From Dryomyza anilis (lineage: Eukaryota; Arthropoda; Insecta; Diptera; Dryomyzidae): 64,000 nt of DNA. Shown one piece after another: positions 11,341-23,255 of the stretch. Below the pieces are notes generated by a model, which had not been told where the DNA came from, did not search any database, and saw nothing but the letters and a program-made list of their open reading frames with translations. The position numbers and the translations under genes are program-made. How positions within the stretch are numbered: the first letter of the stretch is position 1; each line of letters opens with the position of its first letter. The stretch covers positions 65,755,867-65,819,866 of the forward strand of contig OX638133.1 of NCBI GenBank assembly GCA_951804985.1, written 5' to 3'.

Positions 11341-12570
11341 TACCATTGTTTTCACAAAGTATCCAGTAATTCACAAAAAAATTTCAAAAAATTATATATA
11401 AAAATTGCATTCTACTGAACAAAAACGAAATATTTTATAATAATACAAAAAACCATATATCAAATTTGTGGCTAAGTAACAGATTAAATAAACATGTTTT
11501 TTGTATTCAATTTGTAAAATCAAGACTCACAGAAGACAAACATATTTCAAGCAAAATTACAGAAACAGGATAATATTTATATACAGTGATGAAGGGGTAA
11601 AAGCGAAACAATCCAGAAAGTTTCGGACGAAAGGAACATTTATTGGTTAGATGACAGAGGTAGCAGATCAAGTGCATTTGGTAGAAATAGAAAATATAAT
11701 AATTAGCCTATGTAAGGTCAGGTCAGGCCTATGTATGTTAGGTCAGGCTAGCTAACAAAGATTTATTCTACTAAAGTTTAAAAATTTTTAGATTTTAATA
11801 GTTACAATAAAATCTTATTATTTAATTTTTTAAACAGTTTTGGAAATATTTTATTTTAATATCAAAGTACAAGGGTCAGTTTTATCATTTACCAAAAAAA
11901 AATATTTTAAAAAGTTGAAGGTGTTCCATAAAAAAAAATATATTTTTTTAGTTTTTTGATCAATTTTATGCAACTTTGGTGATTTTTAGAAAAAAAAACT
12001 AAACATTATATTTTTAAACAGTGAACGGATTATTAATATTTGAAGTTTTTGCTACAAAATAGTATGTTCAGATTTTAAAAACCGTATATATATAAAATAG
12101 GGATATTTTTTCGAAAATAAACTACTGTGCGCCGCATCTGATGTGATATGTGCATCTCGTGGGCGATCAATGTCAAGTTAAATTGTGTACATGCAGCAGT
12201 TTTTAGAATTTATGATTAGTAAAGTTGTTAGATAAAGTAAATTAATAAAGTTAATTGTTGTAATTTAAACCAAACATAAGAGTGTTTTTATTTTGAAAAC
12301 AATCCAGAGATACGATCTAGTTGAACAGTTTTCCGGAGACTGATTTTTGTTATAATTGTCGGGATGAAAATATTTTCAATAAACCAATTAAAATTTTCGT
12401 AATCATAATACATAAATCGTCATCATAGGAAAAATAGTGGGACACGTTTTGATCTGCGAACATTGGTGAATTTTTAAAAATTCTATTGAAGGGTAAATTC
12501 TATACTAAGAAAATTGATTGTTTATGATAGTCTTGCAGAGTGGACATGTATTTTTTGAAAAACATGAGTA

Positions 12571-12828
12571 ATATCGTCGTTGTAGAACTAAAAGTCATCA
12601 AATATATTTTTAATGAAAATCATAAATTTCAACTTTGTTGGTAATTATTACTTTTTTAAAGTTGAAATACCAATTGATAGATTTACATTTTCTTATCATT
12701 TGGTACAAATATTGAGGTCATCAATCAAAATTGAAAGATGAATTGAAAGATATATAAAGGTTTTTGTAAATGAACAAATGGAGTTTTGAAAATGTAGTTG
12801 GTGACTTTTAGTTCTACAACGACGATAT
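12571..12828. mobile_element. MITE, family E (ATATCGTCGTTGTAGAACTA termini)
   Basis: The ends are exact inverted repeats for over 20 bases: ATATCGTCGTTGTAGAACTA on the left and its complement on the right, 258 bp in all, AT-rich and non-coding. A second copy is at 29706-29916 and a terminal scrap near 17708-17727. A flanking TA fits Tc1/mariner-type target use. Confidence 0.7.
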
Positions 12829-12975
12829 GTTTATTACACTGACTTTAGTAAAATTAATATAGAGAAATATTTCTTAGGTAAGATTGACTTGGTTTTTAAA
12901 TAAGACAGAATAAGCATGGTCTTCCGCAAGGTAGTTGCAAATGTATTAATATCTATCTTTATATTAACGTTATGG

Positions 12976-13279
12976 TAGCGTCAGTAGCTCAAGGTTAGTG
13001 CGTTGAACTGAGAGCCGAAAGATCCCCGGTTCAAGCCTGGACTGGGGCTAACAACATCTTTTCATAGAAACATTTTTCTATACCGCGCTACCTCTCGGCA
13101 GTAAATGGCAAACCTACGAAGTAAAACATTGCCTATGAAAAGCTTTCACCCGCCGTTCGGATTCGGCAATAAACTGTAAGTCTCCCCACTTTGAGTACAA
13201 ATATAACACGTACAGCCCAAAATGGTGAAAGAACTCCTAAGTTCTTATAGTACTGTAGCCCCAAACTTTTATTATTATT
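12976..13279 (+). mobile_element. tRNA-derived SINE
   Basis: The head GTAGCGTCAGTAGCTCAAGG has a damaged A box, the B box GGTTCAAGCC is intact, and the body matches the 4094 copy closely, ending in an ATTATTATT tail. A family C MITE is inserted directly in that tail. Confidence 0.75.
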
Positions 13280-13415
13280 GGCGCATAATCATAGACAATT
13301 TAAAGTCGACTTTAAAATTAATATCAGCTTTTTGACATTTTATTCTATGTGAAAATTGTCAAAAAAGCCGAATTTAATTTTAAAGTCGACTTAAAATTGT
13401 CTATGATTATGCGCC
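13280..13415. mobile_element. MITE, family C, 136 bp, inserted in a SINE tail
   Basis: GGCGCATAATCATAGACAAT is at one end and its inverse ATTGTCTATGATTATGCGCC at the other. The whole element folds into a hairpin. It is flanked by ATTATT on the left and ATTATC on the right, consistent with insertion into the (ATT)n tail of the SINE at 12976-13279. It is the reference copy for the tandem pair at 2626-2855. Confidence 0.75.
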
Positions 13416-14662
13416 ATTATCTTTATAGAAATTATTATTAAAAACTTAGATATTTCATCTAAGTATAATTGTTCTATTTGAAAAATAAATAAGTTTTTAG
13501 AACATTTTTTGTATAGAACATAGATAATAGGTAAATGTAAATATACAAATTTACAAAAATATACATCATTGGATGATGAGAACACTTGAAGATAAAAATT
13601 ATTTTCATTATCAATGAGGAGTAGTTTTGAAGATGAGAACTATTTTGATCATTGATCGATATATTTATTTTCATCAATGATGAAATAAGATATTTATCAG
13701 TAGTGAGCAAAAAAATGCTCATCTTTAGTGAAGGATATTAATTGAGCGATGAGAAAGAAAACCATTTTAAAACTCTGACTACAACCAATATAAAACAATT
13801 ACAAACATTTTTGTATATGGAAATATAAATTGTTGTTTAAATTCTAAAATATAAAAAAATCATTTGATTTATATTATTTCAATTCAATAAAAATTGCTAT
13901 TCAAATTGTAATAGAGTATCTTTCCGGAGTATTTATCAACTATCTTTATATTTGTTTGATTTTAAATTTATGTTTGCTATAAGCAATCGCAAGTTTGAAA
14001 GAGAAAATGTGAAAATTCATAAATATCAATCAGAAAATATATATGAGCCTTTTCGACATTTTTCCTTTTCGATTTCAATGATATTTGGGCAACTAATAAA
14101 GAGTATCGAGATATGCATTGATCAATTACTTTACAGATTTCGCAATTTCTATTTGGCTGAGTTATCAAAATTCGTTACACATACCCACTTATAGGTACTC
14201 AAATTAAAGGACATTCTGTAAAGATTATAAGCTTTCAGGCTTTTTTTAGGTTTCTTAAACCGTTGGAACCTCTGGATCACTTTCAACGGTAATCGAACAC
14301 ATTATCACATCGGCTTAGACCGAAGTCTATTATACGAAAGTGACGTAATTTTTAACTATTGTGAATTTTTTAAATGTCAAAAAACATGTTTTTTAAAATA
14401 TGTTACGTAATTTTTACGTCATTCGTTCGCAATACAAAAAGAGTCCCTTCGTGACATAGTAAAACTAATTTAATCACTTAAAAGGTATAGCAATCTAATA
14501 AAACTCCTTGTTGGTTGAAATTATCAAAATGTGATTACACCACTATGACTTTAAGAGTCTCATTTGTATCATGACTAAATTAAAAAAAGTCAATAAAAAA
14601 TGAGATCGCGGGTGTTCCAATATAGTTATGAACGTGTGAGTTGTGAATTATAAATTACTTAC

Positions 14663-15038
14663 CTATCGCGTGCTGTCCTCTGTGGTGATGTATTGCTATT
14701 GTGATCAACAGGGTTTAATAGGCCAGACCTCAAAACATCGGCAGAATTTTCAAAAAAATCAAATGTTGCATTAAAAGGCAGACCAGTGCTCATCCAGAGA
14801 AACATGCCTGTACCCAATCGATTCCCTGAAGTCCAGAAATCGTAATTATCATATCCTGCGTTCTTGAGGTATGTGGTCATTGATTCAGCCTTCTCTTTCG
14901 TTTCAAATGAAGCTAGCTGTAATCCCAGTGACCGACAATATTGGTAGGCGAGAAAATAGTTTAACTCCGGCGAATATGGGTTCATGCGACTAATGAAGTA
15001 TTGGACATTGTCAAGATGGATAGTAGTAATTCGTTGAC
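14663..15038 (-). CDS. Secreted C-type lectin, exon 2 (N-terminal half of the lectin domain)
   Basis: This exon encodes residues 18 (part) to 143 (part). It is bounded by acceptor CTCACCATTGCAG and donor GATAG|GTAAGT, entering in phase 1 and leaving in phase 2, so it joins exons 1 and 3 without a frame break. Lectin landmarks are: the first core cysteine in YC(52)RSLGLQLASFE; KEKAESMTTYL (helix 2); DFWTSGNRLG at 84-93; and FLWMSTGLPF at 97-106. Where classical sugar-binding lectins have EPN or QPD, this protein has GLLNPVD followed by HNSNTS, so the calcium and sugar ligands are not conserved. NATF at 107 and NTS at 133 are possible N-glycosylation sites. Judged by family, the product is an extracellular pattern-recognition or adhesion protein. 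Its ligand cannot be predicted, since the ligand site is altered. An apparent upstream ATG continuing through the acceptor is an artefact of intron sequence. Confidence 0.92.
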
Positions 15039-15089
15039 CTGCAATGGTGAGAAATGATGTATTTGAAACAATGATAATAATGCAATTTT

Positions 15090-15897
15090 TATACCCTACA
15101 CCTATGAGGTACAGGGTATACATATTATGTGTGTGCATGTATTGTAACGCCCCTTAGAAGGCGTGGCCGGTATGGAAAAGTATATATATTCTTGATCAGC
15201 ATCACTACCCGAGTGTGTATAGCCATGTCCGCCTGTCTGTCCGTCTGTCCGTCTGTCCGAAAACGTAGTAACTTTAGAGATACTTCTCAGAATGCAATGA
15301 AATTTCATTTAAATATGTTTTAGGCAAAAGTAGGAACTGACTTTGGAAATGAGCCAAATCGGTCAACGGACCCGCTTACCTCCCATACAAGTCACTTTTA
15401 TATAAGTCTTTAGGAACTAATAACTCGAAAAGTATTCAAGATATAGTTATAAAATTAAAAACGTATTGTTGGAATTCTCCTAAAAATATGTGGTTCAAAA
15501 ATGGGCGTGATCCGCCTACATTTTTTTCAAAATTATTTTCCGGGTTTTAATAGTGGAAATTTTAGTCGTGAATTATTAAAATCAAATCTGTGAAATACTA
15601 GCCTAAAAAAACTTAAATATAGGCGTGGTTCGCCCACTTTTATTTGTATTTGTTTTTTTTTATACTTTTATATCAATTTTTTAAATTAGGGGGATATAAC
15701 AAGTAAATTTCTGATATGTGAATAATATACCAATGTAGGGGGGGGGGCGTTCAGCGTAAATAATAACTTAAATTAAGGTATACAATTAAATATCCCCACC
15801 AAAGGTGTAGGGTATTCCATAGTCGGGCCCGACCGACTATAAAGTTCGTCCAATGTGACCGAACATACCCATGTGACCTAACTTTCCCAACTCGTTA
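15090..15897 (+). mobile_element. DINE-1/mini-me-like element, near full length
   Basis: It starts with the hairpin ACCCTACACCTATGAGGTAC-AGGGTATA and continues with AACGCCCCTTAGAAGGCG, GATCAGCATCACTACCCGAG and a (GTCY)n block at about 15233-15258. Next come GGTCAACGGACCCGCTTACC and AAAAATGGGCGTGATCCGCC, then a second hairpin TAGTCGGGCCCGACCGACTA and the end block TGACCTAACTTTCCCAACTC. It is the most complete representative of the family here and begins about 50 bp outside the lectin exon 2 acceptor. A run of nine G is at about 15739. Confidence 0.65.
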
Positions 15898-16638
15898 ACA
15901 GTAGCTATTGTATTTAGCCAAACTATGAAAAAAATATATGTGCTTGAATTTGGCATAGCTACTTTTAATAATATTGAAGTAATGATCATTTCTGAAGTTT
16001 GTGCTGATTTGTCTCATTTTTAGTGATTGTGCAGTGAAACAAAAATAGAAATAAATATTTAATAAAATAATTGTTCTAAATACATAGTGTTAAGTATGTA
16101 AATCATAATGACTAGCTATCCACATATTAGTGTATGTGTCTTAGTTTTTCACTAAAAATATATTTTATTAGTTATAAAAATCTTTTTTATCATTGATGAA
16201 CATAAATATATCGATTTGGGATTGAAATAATTTTCATTTTCTAAAGATGAAATTAAAATAATATAAAATTGATGAAATTAAACTTTGAATTAAAATTAAA
16301 GGTAAAATTAAAGATCGTACTATAAAGTTCTCTCCCAAACATGAAATAACAAACATAACATGGAGCTATATGTAAACATAATTAAAATTATCTGATAAAT
16401 TATCAAAACAGTTACCACACTGTTTAAGTTTAATATATAGCAATGAGCTCTATTAGCATTATATTTGTAAAAGAATACACGGAATTATTTTGATGTTTTT
16501 GATGTAAAATGGTGTATGTTCATAAAGAAACATAATGATTATTACATGCATGATTATTACATAAATGATTATTATTATAAACCGGAACATTAATATAATC
16601 AAAATCAAATATGTATTTGAACGACTTGAATAAAAATA

Positions 16639-17381
16639 TTGGGTGTTTGAATAAGTTCTCGCTGTTTTCCAAAATATGACGTTACCAGAACTACATGTGT
16701 TTACTTTAAGATAGTAACGCGTATATTAAAACTATTATAAAAAATGTTAAAATTCAGTGTACGTTATTTCGCCGAAGTGTTAACATATTTGTTTTCATGG
16801 TATTGAACATGTCGACTTGCGTGCAAAAAAATAGTATTTGTGGGGAATTTTACTGCACTAATTTATCCAACAAAAATCTTCAGCTACAGCACACAGAATT
16901 CTTGTTGAGACTTACGGCATCCATGCTCTGTCAGAAACAACATGCAGAGGCTGGTTTAAACGCTTCAAAAATAATTATTTTGATATTGACCTGCTCAAAC
17001 CCAACGAACCATTACAGGAGATCGCTATCGACAACATTTAATGCGTTTAAGGCAAGAATTGAAGGAAAAACGATCCCTATACGAGCAGGGACATGACAAA
17101 CTGATTTTGCAGCTTGACACCGCTCGTCCATGTATTAATGGGAAGTCCAAATGGGAAGTCCAACCAGTCGTCGTATTCACAAGACATTGCCTCTTCCGAT
17201 ATCACGTGTTCAGATTGACACATGGCCTTGCTGAGCAGCGTTTCTATTCTTGTCATTTTTCGATGTGGAATTCAATTGCTGCCAGAAAGATGGGTTTGCG
17301 ATGGACAATACTTTCAGTGACATGTTTTTTACAAACTTTCTCTAAACGAAAAAATTAGCGAAAACATATTTAAACACCCAA
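16639..17381 (+). mobile_element. Mariner element with internal deletions and dead transposase
   Basis: The terminal repeats TTGGGTGTTTGAATAAGT and the inverted CACCCAA end are flanked by TA on both sides, as expected for mariner. Between them are recognisable transposase pieces in shifting frames. One is the helix-turn-helix part (ALSETTCRGWFKRFKN, about 16920-16975). Then comes LRQELKEKRSLYEQGHDK at about 17044-17100, and the C-terminal HGLAEQRF at about 17222. The region between these, which would hold most of the catalytic DDD core, is largely missing, and several frameshifts separate the pieces. At 743 bp it is well short of the usual 1.3 kb. It is dead but might still be mobilised by an autonomous relative if its ends work. 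Confidence 0.85.
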
Positions 17382-17768
17382 TATGTTTCCAAATATCAGT
17401 ATGTTTGTGTGTAATCATATATCTAATTAAACTAATTGAACCTAACCAAATAATATTATTGAAATTTCGAGTTATAGCGGTTTTTGTGTATTTTTCATAA
17501 TAAAAATTCAAATATATTTTTTCAACCAGTTTTTCTGCATAGTGATTTTGTTCAAACGTTTTTAATTCAAAATGTTCAAATGATGAAAAATCATTAGTTT
17601 TTGCAATAAAATTGGTTTATTTAGAAAAACCATTACATTAACAATAAAAAGGCAACAAAAGTATATCGCGGAAAATGCAATAACATTGATTTTTGAAAAA
17701 AACATTTAGTTCTAAAACGACGATATAAAAAATCAAGATAACATATACTTCATCTCAAAAAAATAATA

Positions 17769-18764
17769 AACGAGTTGGGAAAGTTAGGTCACATGGGTAA
17801 GTTCGGTCACATGGGGCGGATTTTTATAGTCGGTCGGGCCCGACTATGGAATACCCTACACCTTTGGTGGAGATATTAATGAGGAATATTTAATTGTATA
17901 CCTTAATTTTAAATTTTTAATTATGCTGAACCTCAGAATATTATTCATATATCAGAAATTTACGTCTTATATCCCCATAAATTAAAAAATGTATATAAAG
18001 TATAAAAAACTAAAAAAAACGAGTTGGGAAAGTTAGGTCACATGGGTAAGTTCGGTCACATGGGGCGGATTTTTATAGTCGGTCGGCCCCGACTTTGGTG
18101 GGGATATTAACCCTCAGAATATTATTCATATATCAGAAATTTACGTCTTATATCCCTATAAATTAAAAAAAATTATGTAAAGTATAAAAAACTAAAAAAA
18201 AAATTGAAAAATGTATTTGGGCGGACCACGCCTATATTTTAAATTTTGTAAGGCTAATATTTCATAGATTTGATTTTAATAATTTAGGGATCAAATTTCT
18301 ACTATTAAAACCCGGGAAATAATGAAAAAAAAGTGAGCGGATCACGCCCATTTTTGGAACACATATTTTTAGGTGAATTCTAACAATACTTTTTAAATTT
18401 TATAACTATACATTGAATACTTTTCGAGTTATTAGTTCCGAAAGAGTTATATAAAAGTGACTTGTATGGGAGGTGGGCGTGTCCGTTGACCGATTTGGCT
18501 CATTTTCAAACTCGGTTCCTACTTTTGGCTAAAATATATTGAGACGAAATTTCATCGCATTCTGATCAGTATTTCTCAAGTTATTCTGTATTCGGACAGC
18601 AAGACAGCAAGACGGACAGACAGACGGACATGGCTAAACGGACTCGTGTAGTGATGCTGATCAAGAATATATATACTTTTCCATACCGGACACGCCTCCT
18701 AAGGGGCGTTACAATATATGCACAAAGTTAATATACCCTGTACCTCATAGGTGTAGGGTATAAA
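17769..18764 (-). mobile_element. Two DINE-like units in tandem, first one truncated
   Basis: The end block ACGAGTTGGGAAAGTTAGGT and the TAGTCGGTCGGGCCCGACTA hairpin occur at 17769-17860. About 250 bp later, at 18018, the same end starts again and this time runs through the whole element to the TACACC hairpin at 18764. Both carry the same ATCAGAAATTTACGTCTTAT interior, so the first is a truncated head-to-tail duplicate of the second. Confidence 0.65.
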
Positions 18765-18915
18765 CATTTATAATCATTTGTACCACATAGGAATAATATG
18801 CGCGACCGCATAAAATTCAACGCTTTAGTTTAGATTTAGTTCCTTGGGTTTGATTGTCGTTTGAAACTGATGACAATCGCAATTCGTTGCTGTATGATAT
18901 TTTTATACACTTCAT

Positions 18916-20690
18916 CAGGCATGTCAAACTCATTTGGCATCAGGGGCCGCGTTGGCAATTCAAAAGATGAGGCGGGCCTCATTTGTTTACCATAAGAAAA
19001 AAAATCGCTCGTTTTTTACATTTGTTTCTTCGGTTTTAAAATAAAATGTAATGTTAAGATGAACTTCTTCGTTAAAAGCGCCGCAGGTGATTTTTTGTTT
19101 TTCAATAAATGGTGCGATTTTTGTCTGTTCGAAATATATAGAAAAAATGTCCGAACTTCTTTGATCCTGCCAGAAATTTTGTTTGAGGTCATTACAATGG
19201 AGTATCTTTCAAACACTAAAGAAAATTTTATGAAACAGAATCTGACCATCATCCAAAATTGTTGCAACGATATCGAATTAATCTTGCACCAATATCGAAG
19301 GCCAAATCGTACTAAAACTGCAAAAATAGTTCATTGCGACATATCGCAGTTTTTTTAGAAACGATAATAAAAGCTATTCTGGATTAATATTGCATTTAAT
19401 AGTTCAAATATATCGAGATTTATTTGAAAAACATTGCGATATCGATGTGGAAAATGTTTAAATATCCTAACATGAAATTTTACTCTACGAAAATAACGAA
19501 CTAGAAAATTAGCAAAAAGATTGGATTTTTGTTATCCAAGTTAGTTCGAGATAACTTCGAGGCATAAATCACATGGCAGACTGGTTATGAAATTTTTTAG
19601 ATTTTCGGTACACACAATACTTAAACATACATTTTTTGAAAACCCGTATATAAATTTGATATTTGAATAAATTTGAAAAAGTTTCCTGTTTATGAACAAT
19701 TAATTTAAATTGCAAGGACAATGACGATTGATTATATGTTCGGATTTAGGAGTTATGACGTAGTTTGTTTTAATATCCTTAAAACGAGGTTTGCAGCATT
19801 CTACGGTCAAGAGTTTTTCTACAACCACAATATGTGATTACTGCTCAATTATTTTCAACTTTGGACCACTGTATCTCTGGAGAAGTGAAGTCTTGAACTC
19901 TGGTAGATTTGTTATGCTATGTCTCTAATACAAAAAGTTTTACTTACTAAAAAAAATGTTAAAATGATTCCAATTTAAGTTTGTGCAAAGCAAGACTCTT
20001 GGTTAAAAACATTTTTATAAAATTCCAAATTTTTGGGGTCTTTTTGCGCCTTTATTTGATACTAGACCTATTTATAAAAATGGTTGTGTTAAATTGGTTC
20101 CAGTTTTAGAGATGTTTAAGTTTTAATTATTTTTCTCTCCTTTTATTTTGAATAGTCGAACCAATATTTCTTTTCGGTGTTAGACGTACAACATTATGCG
20201 CTATTTTTTTATATATGCCGGTGAAATATAGCCAAGGGAAATTCAAAACTTTACAATCAATTTAAAATTTTATAAATAAAATGCAATATTACTTGATGAA
20301 AAAGAGTAAAAATCATTATTATGCCATTTGTGCAACGCCATGTATAATATTTAAAATGACAATTAAGAAAATAAATTAAGATTCTATATTAAAAACTTAT
20401 CAATATCTCATTATTCAATTTTGGGAAAATAATGTACCTACAAAAATATTGAATTTTTGTATTAAATTATAAAGTTTTTAACCAAGATTAGTAATTTAAT
20501 TTCTTATATGGCATGTTAAATTGGATACATGTCGCTTCACAAAAACGCACAACAATACATAATAATCATTTTAACGCCTGAAAATAAAAAAAAATTAAAA
20601 ATTTTCAATTCTTAAATTAAAAAAAAAAATATTTAAAGTCTTCGCGGGCCGCAGAGGAAGGGTTGGCGGGCCGCGTGTTTGACATGCCTG
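18916..20690. mobile_element. hAT-like element with both termini, no intact transposase
   Basis: The left end is CAGGCATGTCAAACTCATTT and the right end is the inverse, GTGTTTGACATGCCTG, 1775 bp apart. GGGCCGC lies just inside both ends. CAGG...CCTG termini with GGCCGC blocks are typical of hAT-superfamily elements. The flanking 8-mers (CACTTCAT and CCCTACAC) do not match, so the target duplication is not demonstrable, possibly because the right flank is a DINE end. The longest frames (about 80-100 residues around 19016-19358) show no recognisable BED zinc finger or dimerisation domain. Related copies are at 5165-7548 and 37043-37995. Confidence 0.6.
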
Positions 20691-20825
20691 CCCTACACCT
20701 ATGAGGTACAGATTATATTAGGTTTTTGCAGATATTGTAACGCCCCTTAAGAGGCATGGACAAGTATATATATTCTCGATCAGCATCACTACCCGAATGA
20801 GTTTAGCTAGGTCCGTCCGTCTGTA

Positions 20826-20904
<79 letters not shown>

Positions 20905-20945
20905 CTTGCTGTCTTACTGTCTTGCTGTCCGTATACGAGGAAACC
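20691..20945 (+). mobile_element. Partial DINE-like copy with expanded GTCT microsatellite
   Basis: The left hairpin CCCTACACCTATGAGGTACA and ATCAGCATCACTACCCGAAT are followed by a (GTCT)n tract at 20827-20897, about 18 repeats, against 5-7 in most other copies. The element stops soon after. The two overlapping ORFs made of SVCLSVCL or DRQTDRQT are translations of this repeat and not genes. Confidence 0.65.
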
Positions 20946-21241
20946 CCAACTTACCGAACGAAAGTATTTGTTTCTAAGCATTATTTTAAACATATATTTA
21001 AAATTTTCAATTTGTTTTGAACCATAATTACATATGATAAAATAATAATATATCTATTTAAATGCAGTTAAAAAGTTATGTTTGTTTTGAAACAAAAGTA
21101 TGGTAAACTGAACTGATTATGCTACTAAACATATATATTTTAAATTCAATTAAAAAATTGTGTTAGTTCTGAATGGTCAAATTTACTGATACAATATAAT
21201 TATATTTACACATCATAAAATGTTATTACAATCTGAACGAT

Positions 21242-22503
21242 CAGGACCATAGCCAGGATTTTCATTCGGGGGAGGGCTTTTTAAAAAATATATTAATTCT
21301 TAAAAGAGAGTTCCAGAAAATACAATCGCGCCTATAAATTAATTCTTTTTCATTTTTATTCATCCGTATTATGTATTTTCAAATCTTAAGTTTATTTTGG
21401 AATATTCCCGGCCGAAAATAATGACTCATTATTTTCACGAAAAACTAAAATGGAAAAAAAGCGTTTTTCTTCAAATACATGAATGATATCGAACCTCCCA
21501 TATTAAAAAAAAAAAATTGGTATGTCTACTTAGGAAATTATAAAATTCAAAAACTTCCAAGTAAGTATACAAAGTCAAATATGCAATGTAAGTTTTCAAA
21601 ATTGTTCATATATGCTAAGAACATGTTTGGTTATGATTTGGGATAGGATCGCACCAACATCCGCATCCGATCCGCACCAACATTTTACAGGATATAAAGA
21701 ATTTGAAAATGTAATAACATTAAAAATAGTCTTAATCGAATTAGAATTTTATGGAATGGAGTGGATATTTTAATAAAATATTAATTTATATTTTTTTGTA
21801 TAACTTTTATAGAGGGAAAAGAAAATTATTATGCTGCGTCATTTGATATTGTTTTTTTTTGGCTAATTGCATCCTTTTGAGACTTTTCGAATATCCAACT
21901 TAAAAAAAAGTCCAATGTCGTAGTTGAGTTCTGGGAACATTTAAGTCTCATTCCATGAAATCAAGGTTCAAACATAAAGGTCAGATCATAAAATTTTTAA
22001 AAATAGAGTCAATTGAAAACTTGAAAAAAAAAACAAAATCCTTATCCTAAAATTTAAAATTGTAAAAATTTGATAGAAGCAAGAATCGCAACAAACCGGT
22101 ATCGGAACAAATTTAATTTGAAAAATCTTGGAACCAGATCCGGAACCAATAATCCAAAGGTGGTTAGTCCCTTGATATAAGAATATTTTTTGATATAGCA
22201 CCTATTTTATTTTTCTTGCATATCTTACGATTTTGTATTATATCCCTAAAAAAATAAATTAAAAAAAAATGTCTAATGATAGTTAGACAATTCCATCAGA
22301 TATATTTCAAAGTAATATTTGTTTGAAATCGAATTTTATTAACAACATCTTTAAAACTATTTTTTTATATTCAAGTATAGAGAATACTAAAAATTACAAA
22401 ATTCACTAATGACAAAAAAATCTTCATTGAAGAAAAAAATGTTTTTTTTTTTAATATTCTACGAACCCCAGAACCCCTACAACCTGCCCTGGCTACGGGC
22501 CTG
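21242..22503. mobile_element. hAT-like element, CAGG.CC.TAGCCAGG termini
   Basis: The left end CAGGACCATAGCCAGGATTT and the right end CCTGGCTACGGGCCTG are inverted repeats, followed inward by G-rich (left) and C-rich (right) blocks. The flanking 8-mers TGAACGAT and TTAACAAT agree at six of eight positions, compatible with an aged 8-bp target duplication. The interior (1262 bp in all) is AT-rich and non-coding. Confidence 0.6.
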
Positions 22504-22640
22504 TTAACAATGGAATAACGATAAAATTAGAAAAACGCATTAATTAATTTTATATTTAACAGAGCACTTTATAAAAAGAATGGTACAAACAAATTATTTT
22601 ATTAATGATATACATCCTATTGACCAATTTTAATACTAAA

Positions 22641-23255
22641 AACGAGTTGGGAAAGTTAGATCACATGGGTAAGTTCGGTCACATGGGGCGGACTTTTATA
22701 GTCGGTCGAGCCCGACTATGGAATACGCTAGACTCTTGGTGAATATATTAGTGGTATAATTTGGTGGGATAATTTTTAATAATTTACGACTAAAATTTCC
22801 ACTACAAAAAATCGGTAAAAAATGAAAATAATTCAAATGTGGGCGGATCACGCCCATTTTTGAAAAATATATTTTTAAGCGAATTCTAACAATATGTTTT
22901 AAATTTTATAAATATATATGTAATACTTTTCGAGTTATTCGTTCTTAAATAGTAATACATAAATGAGTTGTATGGGAAGTGGGCGTGTCCGTTGACCGAT
23001 TTTGCTCAAATCCAAACTTCGAACCACTTTTCTTGCTAAAACGTATTGAAACCAAATTTCATTACATTCTGACCATTATTTTACAAGTTATCTTGTCAGA
23101 CAGCAAGACAGACAGACGGACATGGCTAAACGGACTCGGGTAGTGATGCTGATCAAGAATATATATACTTTTCCATACCGGACACGCCTCCTAAGGGGCG
23201 TTACAATATATGCATAAAGTTAATATACCCTGTACCTTTTAGGTGTAGAGTATAA
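22641..23255 (-). mobile_element. DINE-like element containing the empty SINE site
   Basis: All family blocks are present in inverted order, from ACGAGTTGGGAAAGTTAGAT to ATACCCTGTACCTTTTAGGT, with the GACA repeat at about 23097-23115. At about 22955-22975 it reads straight through AGTAATACATAAATGAGTTG, the position at which the copy at 3905-4674 carries a SINE. It appears to lie inside a family B MITE, since CCTATTGACCAATTTTAATA precedes it and TTTTTGGGTGTAT follows. Confidence 0.65.

Larger units (their letters stand above)
3584..14662 (-). other. Intron 2 of the C-type lectin gene (11.1 kb)
   Basis: The stretch is bounded by GTAAGT (donor, 14662 downwards) and TTTCCAG (acceptor, ending 3584) on the minus strand. 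It holds no credible exon. Its content is mobile-element debris: a DINE-like copy with a SINE inside, an old hAT-like copy, several MITEs, two further SINEs and half of a foldback family. The parts not listed separately (for example 7549-8325, 9021-10920, 11341-12570) are AT-rich sequence in which I recognise nothing. Confidence 0.8.

Noticed and set aside
15041..15138. N-terminal extension of the lectin exon-2 ORF (MHTHNMYTLYLIG...)
   Set aside because: The hydrophobic stretch is intron sequence, part of it a DINE-like terminus. A splice acceptor at 15039 joins to a proper signal-peptide exon.
20718..21027. ORFs rich in DRQTDRQT or SVCLSVCL (also 36595-36941)
   Set aside because: They are translations of (GTCT)n/(ACAG)n microsatellites inside DINE-like elements, open in several frames on both strands.
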